From: Clostridium_I sp047718555
GTDB lineage: Bacteria > Bacillota > Clostridia > Clostridiales > Clostridiaceae
Length of the DNA stretch: 64,000 bases
Direction: 5' to 3'
Assembly: GCF_047718555.1 (NCBI RefSeq)
Contig: NZ_JBDNRK010000019.1
Location: forward strand, 1 to 64,000
Part shown: positions 45,262 through 53,593 of the stretch, one piece after another
Position numbering within the stretch: position 1 is the first letter of the stretch
Layout: every line of letters starts with the position of its first letter
Position numbers and translations under genes: made by a program
Notes under the pieces: generated by a model
The model's input: the letters and a program-made list of their open reading frames with translations, nothing else
What the model was told of the DNA's origin: nothing
Databases searched by the model: none

Positions 45262-45939
45262 TTGTTCAGACATGAAAAGCAATTACTAAATAATTTACAG
45301 GTAAAAGTTGCAAGCCCTAATCCTCAATACGCTGTACTTATGCAGGAACAGCTGGGTGGTGGAAATGGTGAACTAAAAGCCGCAATGCAATATATTTCTC
45401 AAAGTTTTAGAATAAAAGATCCAACAATAAAAGACTTGTTTCTTGATATAGGTACAGAAGAACTTAGCCACATGGAAATAGTTGCAGAAACTATAAATTT
45501 ATTAAATGGACATGAGGTTAATCATGAAGCTGTAGGGAGCGGAGAAATTGAAACTCATACACTTACTGGATTATCTCCAGTTTTAATCAATTCTTCAGGA
45601 GCTCCATGGACTGCTGATTATGTAACAGTTACTGGTGATCTTGTAGCAGACATACTTTCAAATATAGCTTCAGAGCAAAGAGCCAAAGTTGTATATGAAT
45701 ATTTATATCGTCAGATAAATGATAAAGAAGTAAGAAATACCATAGATTTTCTATTAAATCGTGAAGAAGCGCATAATGCACTATTTAGAGAAGCCTTAAA
45801 CAAGGTTAAAGATACAGGATCAAATAAGGATTTTGGTGTAACAGAAGACTCTAAATTATATTTTGACCTATCAACACCAGGTAAATATTTTGATGCACCT
45901 AATCCTACAGAACCAAGTTTCGCTAACCCACGTAGATAA
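45262..45939 (+). CDS. Manganese catalase (CotJC-like)
   Basis: About 225 residues of the ferritin-like dimanganese catalase family; dismutates hydrogen peroxide without haem. Metal ligands are visible in QEQLGGGNGEL, EELSHMEIV, ASEQRAKVVYEY and REEAHNALF. The start is placed at TTG 45262, which follows GGAGGTG; the upstream ATG at 45247 contains that RBS. C-terminal DAPNPTEPSFANPRR is typical of the spore-coat CotJC group. Followed by a terminator at 46054. Confidence 0.9.
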   Translation: MFRHEKQLLNNLQVKVASPNPQYAVLMQEQLGGGNGELKAAMQYISQSFRIKDPTIKDLFLDIGTEELSHMEIVAETINLLNGHEVNHEAVGSGEIETHTLTGLSPVLINSSGAPWTADYVTVTGDLVADILSNIASEQRAKVVYEYLYRQINDKEVRNTIDFLLNREEAHNALFREALNKVKDTGSNKDFGVTEDSKLYFDLSTPGKYFDAPNPTEPSFANPRR

Positions 45940-46053
45940 ATTTGGGCGTAATTCTGGTAAAACTATTTCTTCAATATTGCATAAATTAAAAATATCTGTG
46001 AAGAATATAATTATCACTAAATCTCTTTATATAGCTTTTTAAGATTAGCAAAC

Positions 46054-46090
46054 TAAAAAGGTACACAGTATCTATAAGTGTACCTTTTTA
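46054..46090 (+). terminator. Terminator of the Mn catalase gene
   Basis: AAAAAGGTACAC / GTGTACCTTTTTA around an 11-nt loop. Confidence 0.85.
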
Positions 46091-46126
46091 ATGCTTGTAC
46101 ATATTTATATGTGAAGTTTGTGTGAT

Positions 46127-46415
46127 TCAAGCAAAAGCACCCCTTGCAGTATCCATGCATAAATGTGTTATGCTAACTTTAGTTACATCACTTCCATAAG
46201 ATAAAAACATTCCTGCCGCTGCTGCTCTAGTATTAGCATAGTCTTGAAATCCTATTGAATGATCGCCTGTAACTAGCCCTTGTACACTATTAACTTTTCC
46301 TATTATAGAAGCACCACTTATTGTTAAACTAGAAATTGAATTTGTACTTGTTATAATGCTTCCTGAAATAGTACCACTGGTTATTGTTCTTCCACTTAAT
46401 TTTCCAGTGGTAAGG
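46127..46415 (-). pseudogene. C-terminal remnant of a repetitive phage-fibre-like protein
   Basis: An open frame without a start codon or RBS runs on the minus strand up to the splB stop and ends at TGA 46127. It reads TGKLSGRTITSGTISGS, then SISSLTISGASIIGKVN and GMFLSYGSDVTKVSI, ending DTARGAFA. Short Ser/Thr/Gly/Ile strands of this kind are seen in beta-helical tail fibres and surface proteins. The 5' part is missing, apparently lost where splB now ends. Confidence 0.6.
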
Positions 46416-46418
46416 CTC

Positions 46419-47426
46419 TTATATAATATAATTTATACTTGACTCATGGAAATATTTCTCTATATTTTCTTTAAAAAATCTTTTCATATAATTTATTTCT
46501 TCATCTTTATACAGATATTTTCCATATCCAAATTGACCATATTTAAATTTTCTTATTTCCTCTTCCATAGGCAATATTGTTTTGGGATATACCGTTAAAA
46601 TATTCTCCTTTGCCCTTTTAGTAAACCTATGGGATATTATTTCAAAAGAGATATTTGAATTAATAAAGCTATTTCCAATTTTATCTATGATAACTTTATA
46701 TTCATCTTCCCAATTAGGATACAAAAACACAGGTGCAATTATAAATCCTAAATTATATCCAGCATTTAAAACTTTCATTGCTGCTTTAATTCTATCCTCA
46801 ACTTTAGGAGTCCCATGCTCAAATTGTTTTATAATTTTATTTGTATTTACACTAAATCTTATGGTTGTTCTCCCATTATGATTTAAATTAAGAATATCAT
46901 CTACATCTGTAAATTTAGTTACAAATCTGAAATATCCATTATTACTTTTCCCAAAATGAGATATAGATTTTCCCAGATTTCCGGTATAAGGTTCAACAGG
47001 AATTGGATCAGAAGTCGCTGCTCCTTCAAATATTGTAGTGTCTGGTAATCTATCTTCAATATATTTATCTGCATTATTCAATATTTCATCTATATTTACA
47101 TAGACTTTAATATATGGCTTTTTGCCCATTTGCGTATTGAGATAACAGTACTCACACATCCCCATGCATCCACTTACTAATGGCAATTGATAATGGGCTG
47201 ATGGTTTACATGATTGAAATTTATAAGATTTTCTTACCCCTACTACCAAAGTATTCTTACCCTCAAAATACATCTTAGAAGCCGTATCTCCTGGTATTTG
47301 TGTCACTCTTCCACTTTTAGAATATATTAATTGTATATCTTTATCTTTAAAATACTCTAACATATCTCTTCCTGTTTTATATTCTAATGCTACTTTTTCA
47401 AATATAACTCTTTTAGGTTGAAACAA
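46419..47426 (-). CDS. splB: Spore photoproduct lyase
   Basis: Radical SAM enzyme that reverses the thymine dimer of spore DNA during germination. 335 residues. The cluster motif is C87-X3-C91-X2-C94 (GCMGMCEYCYLNTQ), the SPL-specific spacing. N-terminal FQPKRVIFEKVALEY and the late RFTKRAKENIL motif fit the family. It makes sense with the SASP at 22233, whose binding steers UV damage to this photoproduct. Not next to a splA-like gene. Confidence 0.92.
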   Translation of the reverse strand: MFQPKRVIFEKVALEYKTGRDMLEYFKDKDIQLIYSKSGRVTQIPGDTASKMYFEGKNTLVVGVRKSYKFQSCKPSAHYQLPLVSGCMGMCEYCYLNTQMGKKPYIKVYVNIDEILNNADKYIEDRLPDTTIFEGAATSDPIPVEPYTGNLGKSISHFGKSNNGYFRFVTKFTDVDDILNLNHNGRTTIRFSVNTNKIIKQFEHGTPKVEDRIKAAMKVLNAGYNLGFIIAPVFLYPNWEDEYKVIIDKIGNSFINSNISFEIISHRFTKRAKENILTVYPKTILPMEEEIRKFKYGQFGYGKYLYKDEEINYMKRFFKENIEKYFHESSINYII

Positions 47427-47568
47427 TATTATTCACCTCAAAAATAGTATGCCAATATACTAAAAAATAATACTATAAAAAAATTTACAACACACATACT
47501 AATAATTATTTTACTTAACTCTAACTTAGGAGTAAATTAAACTTATAAAATAGAAATGAGGGATAATT

Positions 47569-48111
47569 ATGATTGGTATGCAATATAAAGTTACACTACC
47601 TAGCGATTACGATATGAACATCATTAGAAAAAGGGTAAGAGATAATGGTTTTAAGACAGATGGATTTCTAGATTTACAATTTAAAGCTTATCTAATTACT
47701 GAAAAAGATAAGAATAAAAATTTATATAATTCATATTCTCCTTTTTATATTTGGAATACTAATGTTGGCATGAATAAGTTTCTCTTTGACGGGTATTATG
47801 ATAACATTCTTAATTCTTTTGGTTGGCAGCAGATTAATATTGGGATTCCATTATACACGAAAACAAAGTCAAATTTCGCTGATAGTACACACGCTCTTGA
47901 AATAACAGGCACAATACCTGAAAGTGCTAGTTTAACTACTTTTAAGGAACAACAATTAGATTTAGAAACTAACTATGAAATTCTTGGAGAAACTTGTATC
48001 TATAATCCAGACAAATGGGGCTTTAGTAAAATATATTTTTTTAAAGAAACACCTTACCAACTTCATGATTTAGGTACAATTTATGAAATATTACACATAT
48101 CTCTCGGTTAA
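47569..48111 (+). CDS. DUF4865 family protein
   Basis: 180 residues. MIGMQYKVTLPSDYDMNIIRKRV, GFKTDGFLDLQFKAYLI and YSPFYIWNTNVGMNKFL are characteristic of DUF4865, a family related to antibiotic biosynthesis monooxygenase-like folds with unknown role. RBS GAGGG before the ATG. Terminated by a perfect hairpin at 48137. Confidence 0.78.
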   Translation: MIGMQYKVTLPSDYDMNIIRKRVRDNGFKTDGFLDLQFKAYLITEKDKNKNLYNSYSPFYIWNTNVGMNKFLFDGYYDNILNSFGWQQINIGIPLYTKTKSNFADSTHALEITGTIPESASLTTFKEQQLDLETNYEILGETCIYNPDKWGFSKIYFFKETPYQLHDLGTIYEILHISLG

Positions 48112-48136
48112 TAAAGAAGTTATAAAAGAATAACAG

Positions 48137-48168
48137 TTAAGACGGACTATATTATTAGTCTGTCTTAA
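48137..48168 (+). terminator. Terminator of the DUF4865 gene
   Basis: TTAAGACGGACTA / TAGTCTGTCTTAA with a 6-nt loop. Confidence 0.85.
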
Positions 48169-48341
48169 TTATATATAAGATAATACCACATAATTAATTG
48201 ATTGTTAAATTATAACAATAAAAATTTTACTATTAAATTATATATTTCTAAAATTCGCTATAACTATTGATCTTACTAAATTTATAAACCACTCTTCTAA
48301 AAGAAACTAAATGTTTCTATAACTTTTATGGAAAAATAAAA

Positions 48342-48380
48342 ATACAAGCCAGTTTACATCATTCGTAAACCGACTTGTAT
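48342..48380 (-). terminator. Terminator of the tRNA array
   Basis: ATACAAG..GTTTAC / GTAAAC..CTTGTAT followed on the minus strand by TTTTTATTTTTCC, 9 nt after the last tRNA. Confidence 0.8.
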
Positions 48381-48388
48381 CAAGACTT

Positions 48389-48465
48389 TGGTGCACCCAG
48401 GGGGAGTCGAACCCTCGACCTTCAGATTCGAAGTCTGCAACTCTATCCAACTGAGCTATGGATGC
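48389..48465 (-). tRNA. tRNA-Arg (anticodon UCG)
   Basis: Cloverleaf with loop CTTCGAA; GCATCCA pairs with TGGGTGC; CCA encoded. Last tRNA of the array. TCG on the DNA sense strand reads as CGN-type arginine codons. Confidence 0.93.
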
Positions 48466-48548
48466 ATAAACATAAATAAAAATAAACTCAAACTTAAAAG
48501 CCAAAGTTAAAAGTCAGAGCTTGTAATCTATACTTATTAATTATTTAT

Positions 48549-48622
48549 TGGAGCGGGTGAAGGGAATCGAACCCTCGTAATCAGCTTGGAAGGCTGACAC
48601 TCTACCATTGAGTTACACCCGC
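48549..48622 (-). tRNA. tRNA-Gly (anticodon UCC)
   Basis: GCGGGTG acceptor stem, anticodon loop CTTCCAA, encoded CCA. Near-identical to 49413 and 50210. Confidence 0.95.
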
Positions 48623-48628
48623 TTAGTG

Positions 48629-48704
48629 TGGTCGGGGTGACAGGGATTGAACCTGCGACCTCATGGTCCCAAACCACGCGCGCTCCCATCTGCGCCACAC
48701 CCCG
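48629..48704 (-). tRNA. tRNA-Pro (anticodon UGG)
   Basis: CGGGGTG acceptor arm, loop TTTGGGA, encoded CCA. Second copy at 50288. Confidence 0.95.
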
Positions 48705-48712
48705 ATATAAAA

Positions 48713-48788
48713 TGGTGCGTCTTCAGGGACTCGAACCCTGGGCACCCTGATTAAGAGTCAGGTGCTCTACCAACTGAGCTAAAAACGC
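48713..48788 (-). tRNA. tRNA-Lys (anticodon CUU)
   Basis: Loop CTCTTAA; acceptor GCGTTTT / AAGACGC with one T-G wobble; encoded CCA. Differs slightly from the copy at 50037 (GCGCTTT). Confidence 0.93.
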
Positions 48789-48860
48789 ATATTCTTTAAT
48801 GATACTAAATCTATAATCTTAATTACAACCCACTTACATATTTGAATAACTAATATTTTA

Positions 48861-48935
48861 TGGAGCGGAAGACGAGATTCGAACTCGCGACGTTCACCTT
48901 GGCAAGGTGACGCTCTACCACTGAGCCACTCCCGC
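48861..48935 (-). tRNA. tRNA-Gly (anticodon GCC)
   Basis: Loop TTGCCAA; GCGGGAG acceptor arm; encoded CCA. Second copy at 49493. Confidence 0.95.
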
Positions 48936-48991
48936 TTAAGCTTCAATGCTAATTTATATAAAGACATCCACAATAATATCAATTTTAATAT

Positions 48992-49075
48992 TGGTGCAGG
49001 TGAAGGGAGTCGAACCCCCATGCCATAGGCGCTAGATCCTAAGTCTAGTGCGTCTGCCAATTCCGCCACACCTGC
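48992..49075 (-). tRNA. tRNA-Leu (anticodon UAG)
   Basis: 84 nt with long variable arm; loop CTTAGGA. Second copy at 49700. Confidence 0.95.
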
Positions 49076-49080
49076 ATCAT

Positions 49081-49156
49081 TGGTGGCTTACCGGGGAATC
49101 GAACCCCGGACAACATGATTAAAAGTCATGTGCTCTACCAACTGAGCTAGTAAACC
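49081..49156 (-). tRNA. tRNA-Lys (anticodon UUU)
   Basis: Loop CTTTTAA; GGTTTAC acceptor arm; encoded CCA. Second copy at 49789. Confidence 0.95.
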
Positions 49157-49166
49157 ATATGTAATT

Positions 49167-49241
49167 TGGCTGGGATGGCAGGATTCGAACCTACGAATGC
49201 AGCAGTCAAAGTGCTGTGTCTTACCGCTTGACGACATCCCA
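49167..49241 (-). tRNA. tRNA-Gln (anticodon UUG)
   Basis: Loop CTTTGAC; TGGGATG / CATCCCA acceptor; encoded CCA. Second copy at 49875. Confidence 0.95.
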
Positions 49242-49247
49242 AAATAG

Positions 49248-49324
49248 TGGGGTGAATAAAGGGACTCGAACCCTTGACAACCAGTACCACAAACTGGCGC
49301 TCTACCAACTGAACTATATTCACC
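49248..49324 (-). tRNA. tRNA-His (anticodon GUG)
   Basis: Loop TTGTGGT; extra 5' G opposite C73, as in all bacterial tRNA-His. Second copy at 49956. Confidence 0.95.
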
Positions 49325-49328
49325 ATAA

Positions 49329-49405
<77 letters not shown>

Positions 49406-49412
49406 ATTTTAT

Positions 49413-49486
49413 TGGAGCGGGTGAAGGGAATCGAACCCTCGTAACCAGCTTGGAAGGCTGGCACTCTACCATTGAGTTACACCCGC
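49413..49486 (-). tRNA. tRNA-Gly (anticodon UCC)
   Basis: Loop CTTCCAA; encoded CCA; middle copy of three. Confidence 0.95.
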
Positions 49487-49492
49487 ATATAT

Positions 49493-49567
49493 TGGAGCGG
49501 AAGACGAGATTCGAACTCGCGACGTTCACCTTGGCAAGGTGACGCTCTACCACTGAGCCACTCCCGC
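49493..49567 (-). tRNA. tRNA-Gly (anticodon GCC)
   Basis: Loop TTGCCAA; encoded CCA. First tRNA after the 132-nt gap that splits the array. Confidence 0.95.
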
Positions 49568-49699
49568 TTAAAAATTCATTAACAATCTAAACTTTCAAAT
49601 AAAAAATTAAAATTATATATTTTTACTGCTAAAAATTATGTAGTTAAGATATTTTTTATTTATACATATAAATCAATAAGAAAATGTCAACAAAAGTAT
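49568..49699 (-). promoter_or_regulatory. Spacer splitting the tRNA array, with a possible second promoter
   Basis: 132 nt AT-rich. On the minus strand TTGACA is followed after 16 nt by TATGTA and a little later by TATAAA; spacing is not ideal. It might drive the left half of the array. Confidence 0.35.
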
Positions 49700-49783
49700 T
49701 GGTGCAGGTGAAGGGAGTCGAACCCCCATGCCGTAGGCGCTAGATCCTAAGTCTAGTGCGTCTGCCAATTCCGCCACACCTGC
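49700..49783 (-). tRNA. tRNA-Leu (anticodon UAG)
   Basis: 84 nt; loop CTTAGGA; one base different from the copy at 48992 (variable arm). Confidence 0.95.
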
Positions 49784-49788
49784 ATCAT

Positions 49789-49864
49789 TGGTGGCTTACC
49801 GGGGAATCGAACCCCGGACAACATGATTAAAAGTCATGTGCTCTACCAACTGAGCTAGTAAACC
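49789..49864 (-). tRNA. tRNA-Lys (anticodon UUU)
   Basis: Loop CTTTTAA; same as 49081 including flanks. Confidence 0.95.
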
Positions 49865-49874
49865 ATATGTAATT

Positions 49875-49949
49875 TGGCTGGGATGGCAGGATTCGAACCT
49901 ACGAATGCAGCAGTCAAAGTGCTGTGTCTTACCGCTTGACGACATCCCA
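49875..49949 (-). tRNA. tRNA-Gln (anticodon UUG)
   Basis: Loop CTTTGAC; same as 49167 including spacers. Confidence 0.95.
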
Positions 49950-49955
49950 AAATAG

Positions 49956-50032
49956 TGGGGTGAATAAAGGGACTCGAACCCTTGACAACCAGTACCACAA
50001 ACTGGCGCTCTACCAACTGAACTATATTCACC
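49956..50032 (-). tRNA. tRNA-His (anticodon GUG)
   Basis: Loop TTGTGGT; same as 49248. Confidence 0.95.
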
Positions 50033-50036
50033 ATAA

Positions 50037-50112
50037 TGGTGCGCCTTCAGGGACTCGAACCCTGGGCACCCTGATTAAGAGTCAGGTGCTCTACCAACTG
50101 AGCTAAAAGCGC
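50037..50112 (-). tRNA. tRNA-Lys (anticodon CUU)
   Basis: Loop CTCTTAA; GCGCTTT acceptor fully paired. In the duplicated block at 49248-49329 this gene is absent between His and Arg. Confidence 0.95.
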
Positions 50113-50125
50113 ATTTTGTTTTTAA

Positions 50126-50202
<77 letters not shown>

Positions 50203-50209
50203 ATTTTAT

Positions 50210-50283
50210 TGGAGCGGGTGAAGGGAATCGAACCCTCGTAACCAGCTTGGAAGGCTGGCACTCTACCATTGAGTTACACCCGC
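50210..50283 (-). tRNA. tRNA-Gly (anticodon UCC)
   Basis: Loop CTTCCAA; encoded CCA. Confidence 0.95.
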
Positions 50284-50287
50284 TTGG

Positions 50288-50363
50288 TGGTCGGGGTGAC
50301 AGGGATTGAACCTGCGACCTCATGGTCCCAAACCACGCGCGCTCCCATCTGCGCCACACCCCG
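50288..50363 (-). tRNA. tRNA-Pro (anticodon UGG)
   Basis: Loop TTTGGGA; first tRNA of the array after the promoter. Confidence 0.95.
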
Positions 50364-50416
50364 ATAATTTAATTCATTTTCGTTTTGCTTGCCGCCACCG
50401 TTTGACGACAAAAATT

Positions 50417-50445
50417 ATTCTACACTAAGTTCCTTTGTTCGTCAA
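50417..50445 (-). promoter_or_regulatory. Promoter of the tRNA array
   Basis: TTGACG (50440-50445) and TAGAAT (50417-50422), 17-nt spacer, 54 nt before the first tRNA. Confidence 0.75.
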
Positions 50446-50473
50446 TAGTTTTTTGGATTTTTTTATTATATTT

Positions 50474-50944
50474 TTATATAGTTTTTATATTAGCCTCTAT
50501 ATTTCCATTAATAATTTCTATGATAGCTATGCTATTTTTTCCATTTCGCGGCATAGAAACACTACCTGGATTAATAAATAATATTCCATCCTCTTTTATT
50601 ACTGCTGCTATATGTGTATGACCAAATAATACCACATCTGCCCCTGTTTCCATTGCTTTATATTTAAGATTTATAAGGCTGCTTTTTACATTGTAATTAT
50701 GTCCATGAGTTATAAAAAATTTCTTGCCATCTAGTATTTCTAATCTTTCACTAGGTATATTTTTCGTATAGTCACAATTGCCGCTCACATTTATAATATG
50801 TCCATTATAATATTGTTTTATTTCTTCTATATCCTCTACATTATCTCCTAAATGTATTATTAAATCACATTCTTTTACATGTTCACAGGCATTTTTTATA
50901 TATCCCTTTAATTTATGTGTATCACTTAGTACTCCTATTAGCAT
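50474..50944 (-). CDS. YfcE/MJ0936-type metallophosphodiesterase
   Basis: 156 residues. Calcineurin-like fold with two-metal motifs: GVLSDTHK, LIIHLGDNVED, VSGNCDY, ITHGHNYN and GHTHIA. Family enzymes cleave phosphodiesters; the natural substrate is unclear. Downstream of rdgB, separated by a full copy of the 160-bp repeat, so it may once have shared the rph-rdgB transcript, an order common in Clostridium. Confidence 0.9.
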   Translation of the reverse strand: MLIGVLSDTHKLKGYIKNACEHVKECDLIIHLGDNVEDIEEIKQYYNGHIINVSGNCDYTKNIPSERLEILDGKKFFITHGHNYNVKSSLINLKYKAMETGADVVLFGHTHIAAVIKEDGILFINPGSVSMPRNGKNSIAIIEIINGNIEANIKTI

Positions 50945-50963
50945 ATAAGTTTTCCTCCCTATA

Positions 50964-51123
50964 AGGCATATTCAAATAAATAACTAGTCAGTATGCTAGC
51001 CTATTTTGAATCCTACTGCGTCAGCAGAACCCTCAGATAGCCAAAGCTATCTTGGTCACCGCTTCCTTGTTGGATTCAAAATATTCGTCCCATCTTTGAC
51101 TTACTATTTATTTTCACATGCCT
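50964..51123 (+). repeat. 160-bp nested palindromic repeat, full copy, overlapping rdgB stop
   Basis: Ends AGGCATATTCAAATAAATA and TATTTATTTTCACATGCCT. The central hairpin is GATAGCCAAAGCTATC, a different but paired sequence from other copies. The right end encodes the last rdgB codons. Confidence 0.87.
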
Positions 51124-51716
51124 AACTCTTCCTTCAATTTCTTTTTCAGATTATTTAATGCCTTTCCCCTATGGCTTATACTATTTTTTTCCTTATTAGT
51201 CATTTCTGCAAAGGTCTTTTCCAATTGTGGTACATAAAACAGAGGATCGTATCCAAATCCATCTTTTCCCCTCTTCTGTTCAGTTATAAAGCCTTTTATT
51301 TCTTCCTGTACTCTAATTTCTCTGTGATTATCTATGATAAGCACTAAAGCACAGACAAATTTAGCTTCCCTTTGGTTTTTATTTTTTTCTTTTAGCATAT
51401 TAAGCAATTTTTTATTATTTTTTTCATCATTTCCGTGCTCTCCTGAAAATCTTGCTGAAAGAACTCCTGGTGCTCCATTCAAAGCATCAACCATAAGCCC
51501 TGAATCGTCCGCTAACACCATATAACCTTCTGTAACATCATATACCTCTTTGGCTTTCTTATAAGCGTTATCCATGAAGGTATTTCCATCTTCTAATACA
51601 TCTATATCAATATTTAATTCTCTTAAAGAGAATACATGTAGTTGAAAGTCTTTGAGAATTTCTTTTATTTCCCTAATCTTTCCTTGATTATTACTTGCCA
51701 CTATAAGCTTATTCAT
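51114..51716 (-). CDS. rdgB: XTP/dITP diphosphatase (non-canonical purine NTP pyrophosphatase)
   Basis: 200 residues. Removes deaminated purine nucleotides from the pool. Family motifs: IVASNNQGKIREIKEIL, LADDSGLMVDALNGAPGVLSARF and RGKDGFGYDPLFYVP, SHRGKAL. The last residues (GM) and stop come from the repeat that follows. Overlaps rph by 4 nt, as is usual. Confidence 0.96.
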   Translation of the reverse strand: MNKLIVASNNQGKIREIKEILKDFQLHVFSLRELNIDIDVLEDGNTFMDNAYKKAKEVYDVTEGYMVLADDSGLMVDALNGAPGVLSARFSGEHGNDEKNNKKLLNMLKEKNKNQREAKFVCALVLIIDNHREIRVQEEIKGFITEQKRGKDGFGYDPLFYVPQLEKTFAEMTNKEKNSISHRGKALNNLKKKLKEELGM

Positions 51717-52462
51717 TTCCTATCTCCTGTTCCAATCCAAAGTGCATCCATTTTAAGACTACGTTTTTCAATTTCAATCATCTTCTTTATACCATTTTGC
51801 CCCAAATCCATTAGTTGATTTAAATCTTTTCTTGAAAAGGGCTTTTCCTCTCCAGTACCTTGTATCTCTACAAATTCTCCATCATCTGTCATTACAATAT
51901 TCATATCCACCTGTGCATTAGAATCTTCTGCATAACACAGATCTAAAAGTTTTTCATTATTTACTATACCTACACTTATGGCACTTAAATATTTTCTAAT
52001 TGGATATACCTTAAAATTCTTTTTCCTATGTAATTTGTTTACAGCATCTACTATAGCTATAAATGCGCCAGTAATAGCAGTAGTACGTGTCCCACCATCT
52101 GCCTGAATTACATCGCAATCAACCCAAAGTGTCTTTTCTCCAAGGGCCTTGAGATCGACTACTGACCTTAGCACTCTTCCTATGAGTCTCTGTATCTCCA
52201 TAGTTCTTCCATCTATTTTTCCCCTTGTTATATCTCTAATTTTACGAGTTTGAGTTGCTCTAGGCAGCATATTATATTCACAGGTAATCCATCCTTCTCC
52301 TTTGCCTCTTATAAATATTGGTACTTTATCCTCAATAGATACATTGCATATAACTCTGGTGTCACCAACCTCAATATAAACCGAACCTTCAGCGTATTTA
52401 GTATAGTTTCTTATTACATTAACAGACCTCATCTGATCAAATTTTCTTCCGTCAAAACGCAT
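51713..52462 (-). CDS. rph: Ribonuclease PH
   Basis: Phosphorolytic 3'-exonuclease that trims tRNA precursors. About 249 residues. MRFDGRKFDQMRSVNV, the RATQTRKIRDITRG motif, TLWVDCDVIQADGGTRTTAITGA and the late QGTGEEKPF motif. Start at ATG 52462 after GGAGG. Its closeness to the large tRNA array is at least suggestive. Confidence 0.97.
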   Translation of the reverse strand: MRFDGRKFDQMRSVNVIRNYTKYAEGSVYIEVGDTRVICNVSIEDKVPIFIRGKGEGWITCEYNMLPRATQTRKIRDITRGKIDGRTMEIQRLIGRVLRSVVDLKALGEKTLWVDCDVIQADGGTRTTAITGAFIAIVDAVNKLHRKKNFKVYPIRKYLSAISVGIVNNEKLLDLCYAEDSNAQVDMNIVMTDDGEFVEIQGTGEEKPFSRKDLNQLMDLGQNGIKKMIEIEKRSLKMDALWIGTGDRK

Positions 52463-52521
52463 AAAATCCTCCAAAAAATTAATAGCTAATTTACATTTCT
52501 ATCATTATTGATTGTGATTTT

Positions 52522-53502
52522 CTAATTTATAATTTTAAATAATTCATCACTATCCGGTGGTGTCACATCTTCTTCTCTGCCATTTCTTATAATAATAGTT
52601 TTCTCTTTAGTAATACTTCCTATTATCACAGCTTCTATATTGCTTTTATTTAACAAATCTACTAATTTCTGTCCATTACTGCAAGTTATAAGCATACTGC
52701 CTGAGGATATGAATCTTAGTGGATCCACACCAAATTCATCGCATATCTTTCTGGTAACCTTACTTATTGGCATGGAATCATAGTTCACCTTAAAACCGCA
52801 TCTACTGGCACTAGATACTTCCCACAATGCACCTAGAACTCCTCCTTCTGTTATATCATGCATACTGTTGACTCCGGCCTGGCCGCAAATTCTACCTTCC
52901 TTTACCACACTTATATTTTCTATATATCCCTTAGCTTCTTCTATCTCTTCTTCTGTAAGTAATTTATTGACTCTTTCAAATTTGTCATTTATTGCAATGA
53001 AAGTGCCCTCCATTCCAAGCTTTTTAGTAACTATTATATAGTCTCCGGGCTGTGCATTGGCTGTTGATACTGCAGAATTTTTTTTACCCTTTCCGATGGC
53101 AGTACAGGAGACTATCATTCTATTTACTGCGCTGGTTACCTCTGTATGTCCACCCAATATCTCCAGATTTAACTTTTTACATTCTTCACTTATCTCCTCC
53201 ATAACCATCTTTATGTCTGTAAGTGTTGAAGTTTCAGGAGCCATTATAGTTACAAGTATCCCCAAAGGTTCAACTCCACAGGATGCAATATCATTACAAT
53301 TAATATGCACTGCAAGTTTTCCTATTCCATTTTCCGAACCCGTTATAGGATCTGTAGACACTACACATTCAAAGTCACCGAATTCTATAACACTGCAATC
53401 TTCTCCAATCCCTCCCCTAATTCTTACATCCTCCCTTTTTATTCCTCTGTTACTATCAATTATTTTCTGTAATTCATAAGAATCAAGTTTACCAACCTTC
53501 AT
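52522..53502 (-). CDS. AIR synthase-family protein (HypE/ThiL-like)
   Basis: About 326 residues from the ATG at 53502 (after GAAAGGAAG). N-terminal ATP/Mg motif GIGEDCSVIEFGD, then VSTDPITGS and VHINCNDIASCGVEPLG; a late GILGALWEVSSASRCGF-like stretch and ISSGSMLITC. This is the PurM/HypE/ThiL fold. No hydrogenase maturation or thiamine genes adjoin, so the substrate is open. In clostridia a similar gene is often near rph-rdgB. Confidence 0.75.
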   Translation of the reverse strand: MKVGKLDSYELQKIIDSNRGIKREDVRIRGGIGEDCSVIEFGDFECVVSTDPITGSENGIGKLAVHINCNDIASCGVEPLGILVTIMAPETSTLTDIKMVMEEISEECKKLNLEILGGHTEVTSAVNRMIVSCTAIGKGKKNSAVSTANAQPGDYIIVTKKLGMEGTFIAINDKFERVNKLLTEEEIEEAKGYIENISVVKEGRICGQAGVNSMHDITEGGVLGALWEVSSASRCGFKVNYDSMPISKVTRKICDEFGVDPLRFISSGSMLITCSNGQKLVDLLNKSNIEAVIIGSITKEKTIIIRNGREEDVTPPDSDELFKIIN

Positions 53503-53593
53503 AAAAATCTTCCTTTCTAAAGTAATTATATACACAATTATAGCTATTATTTCATATTATGCTATATAGGATTACTTTTAGGCGGTGTTTATT

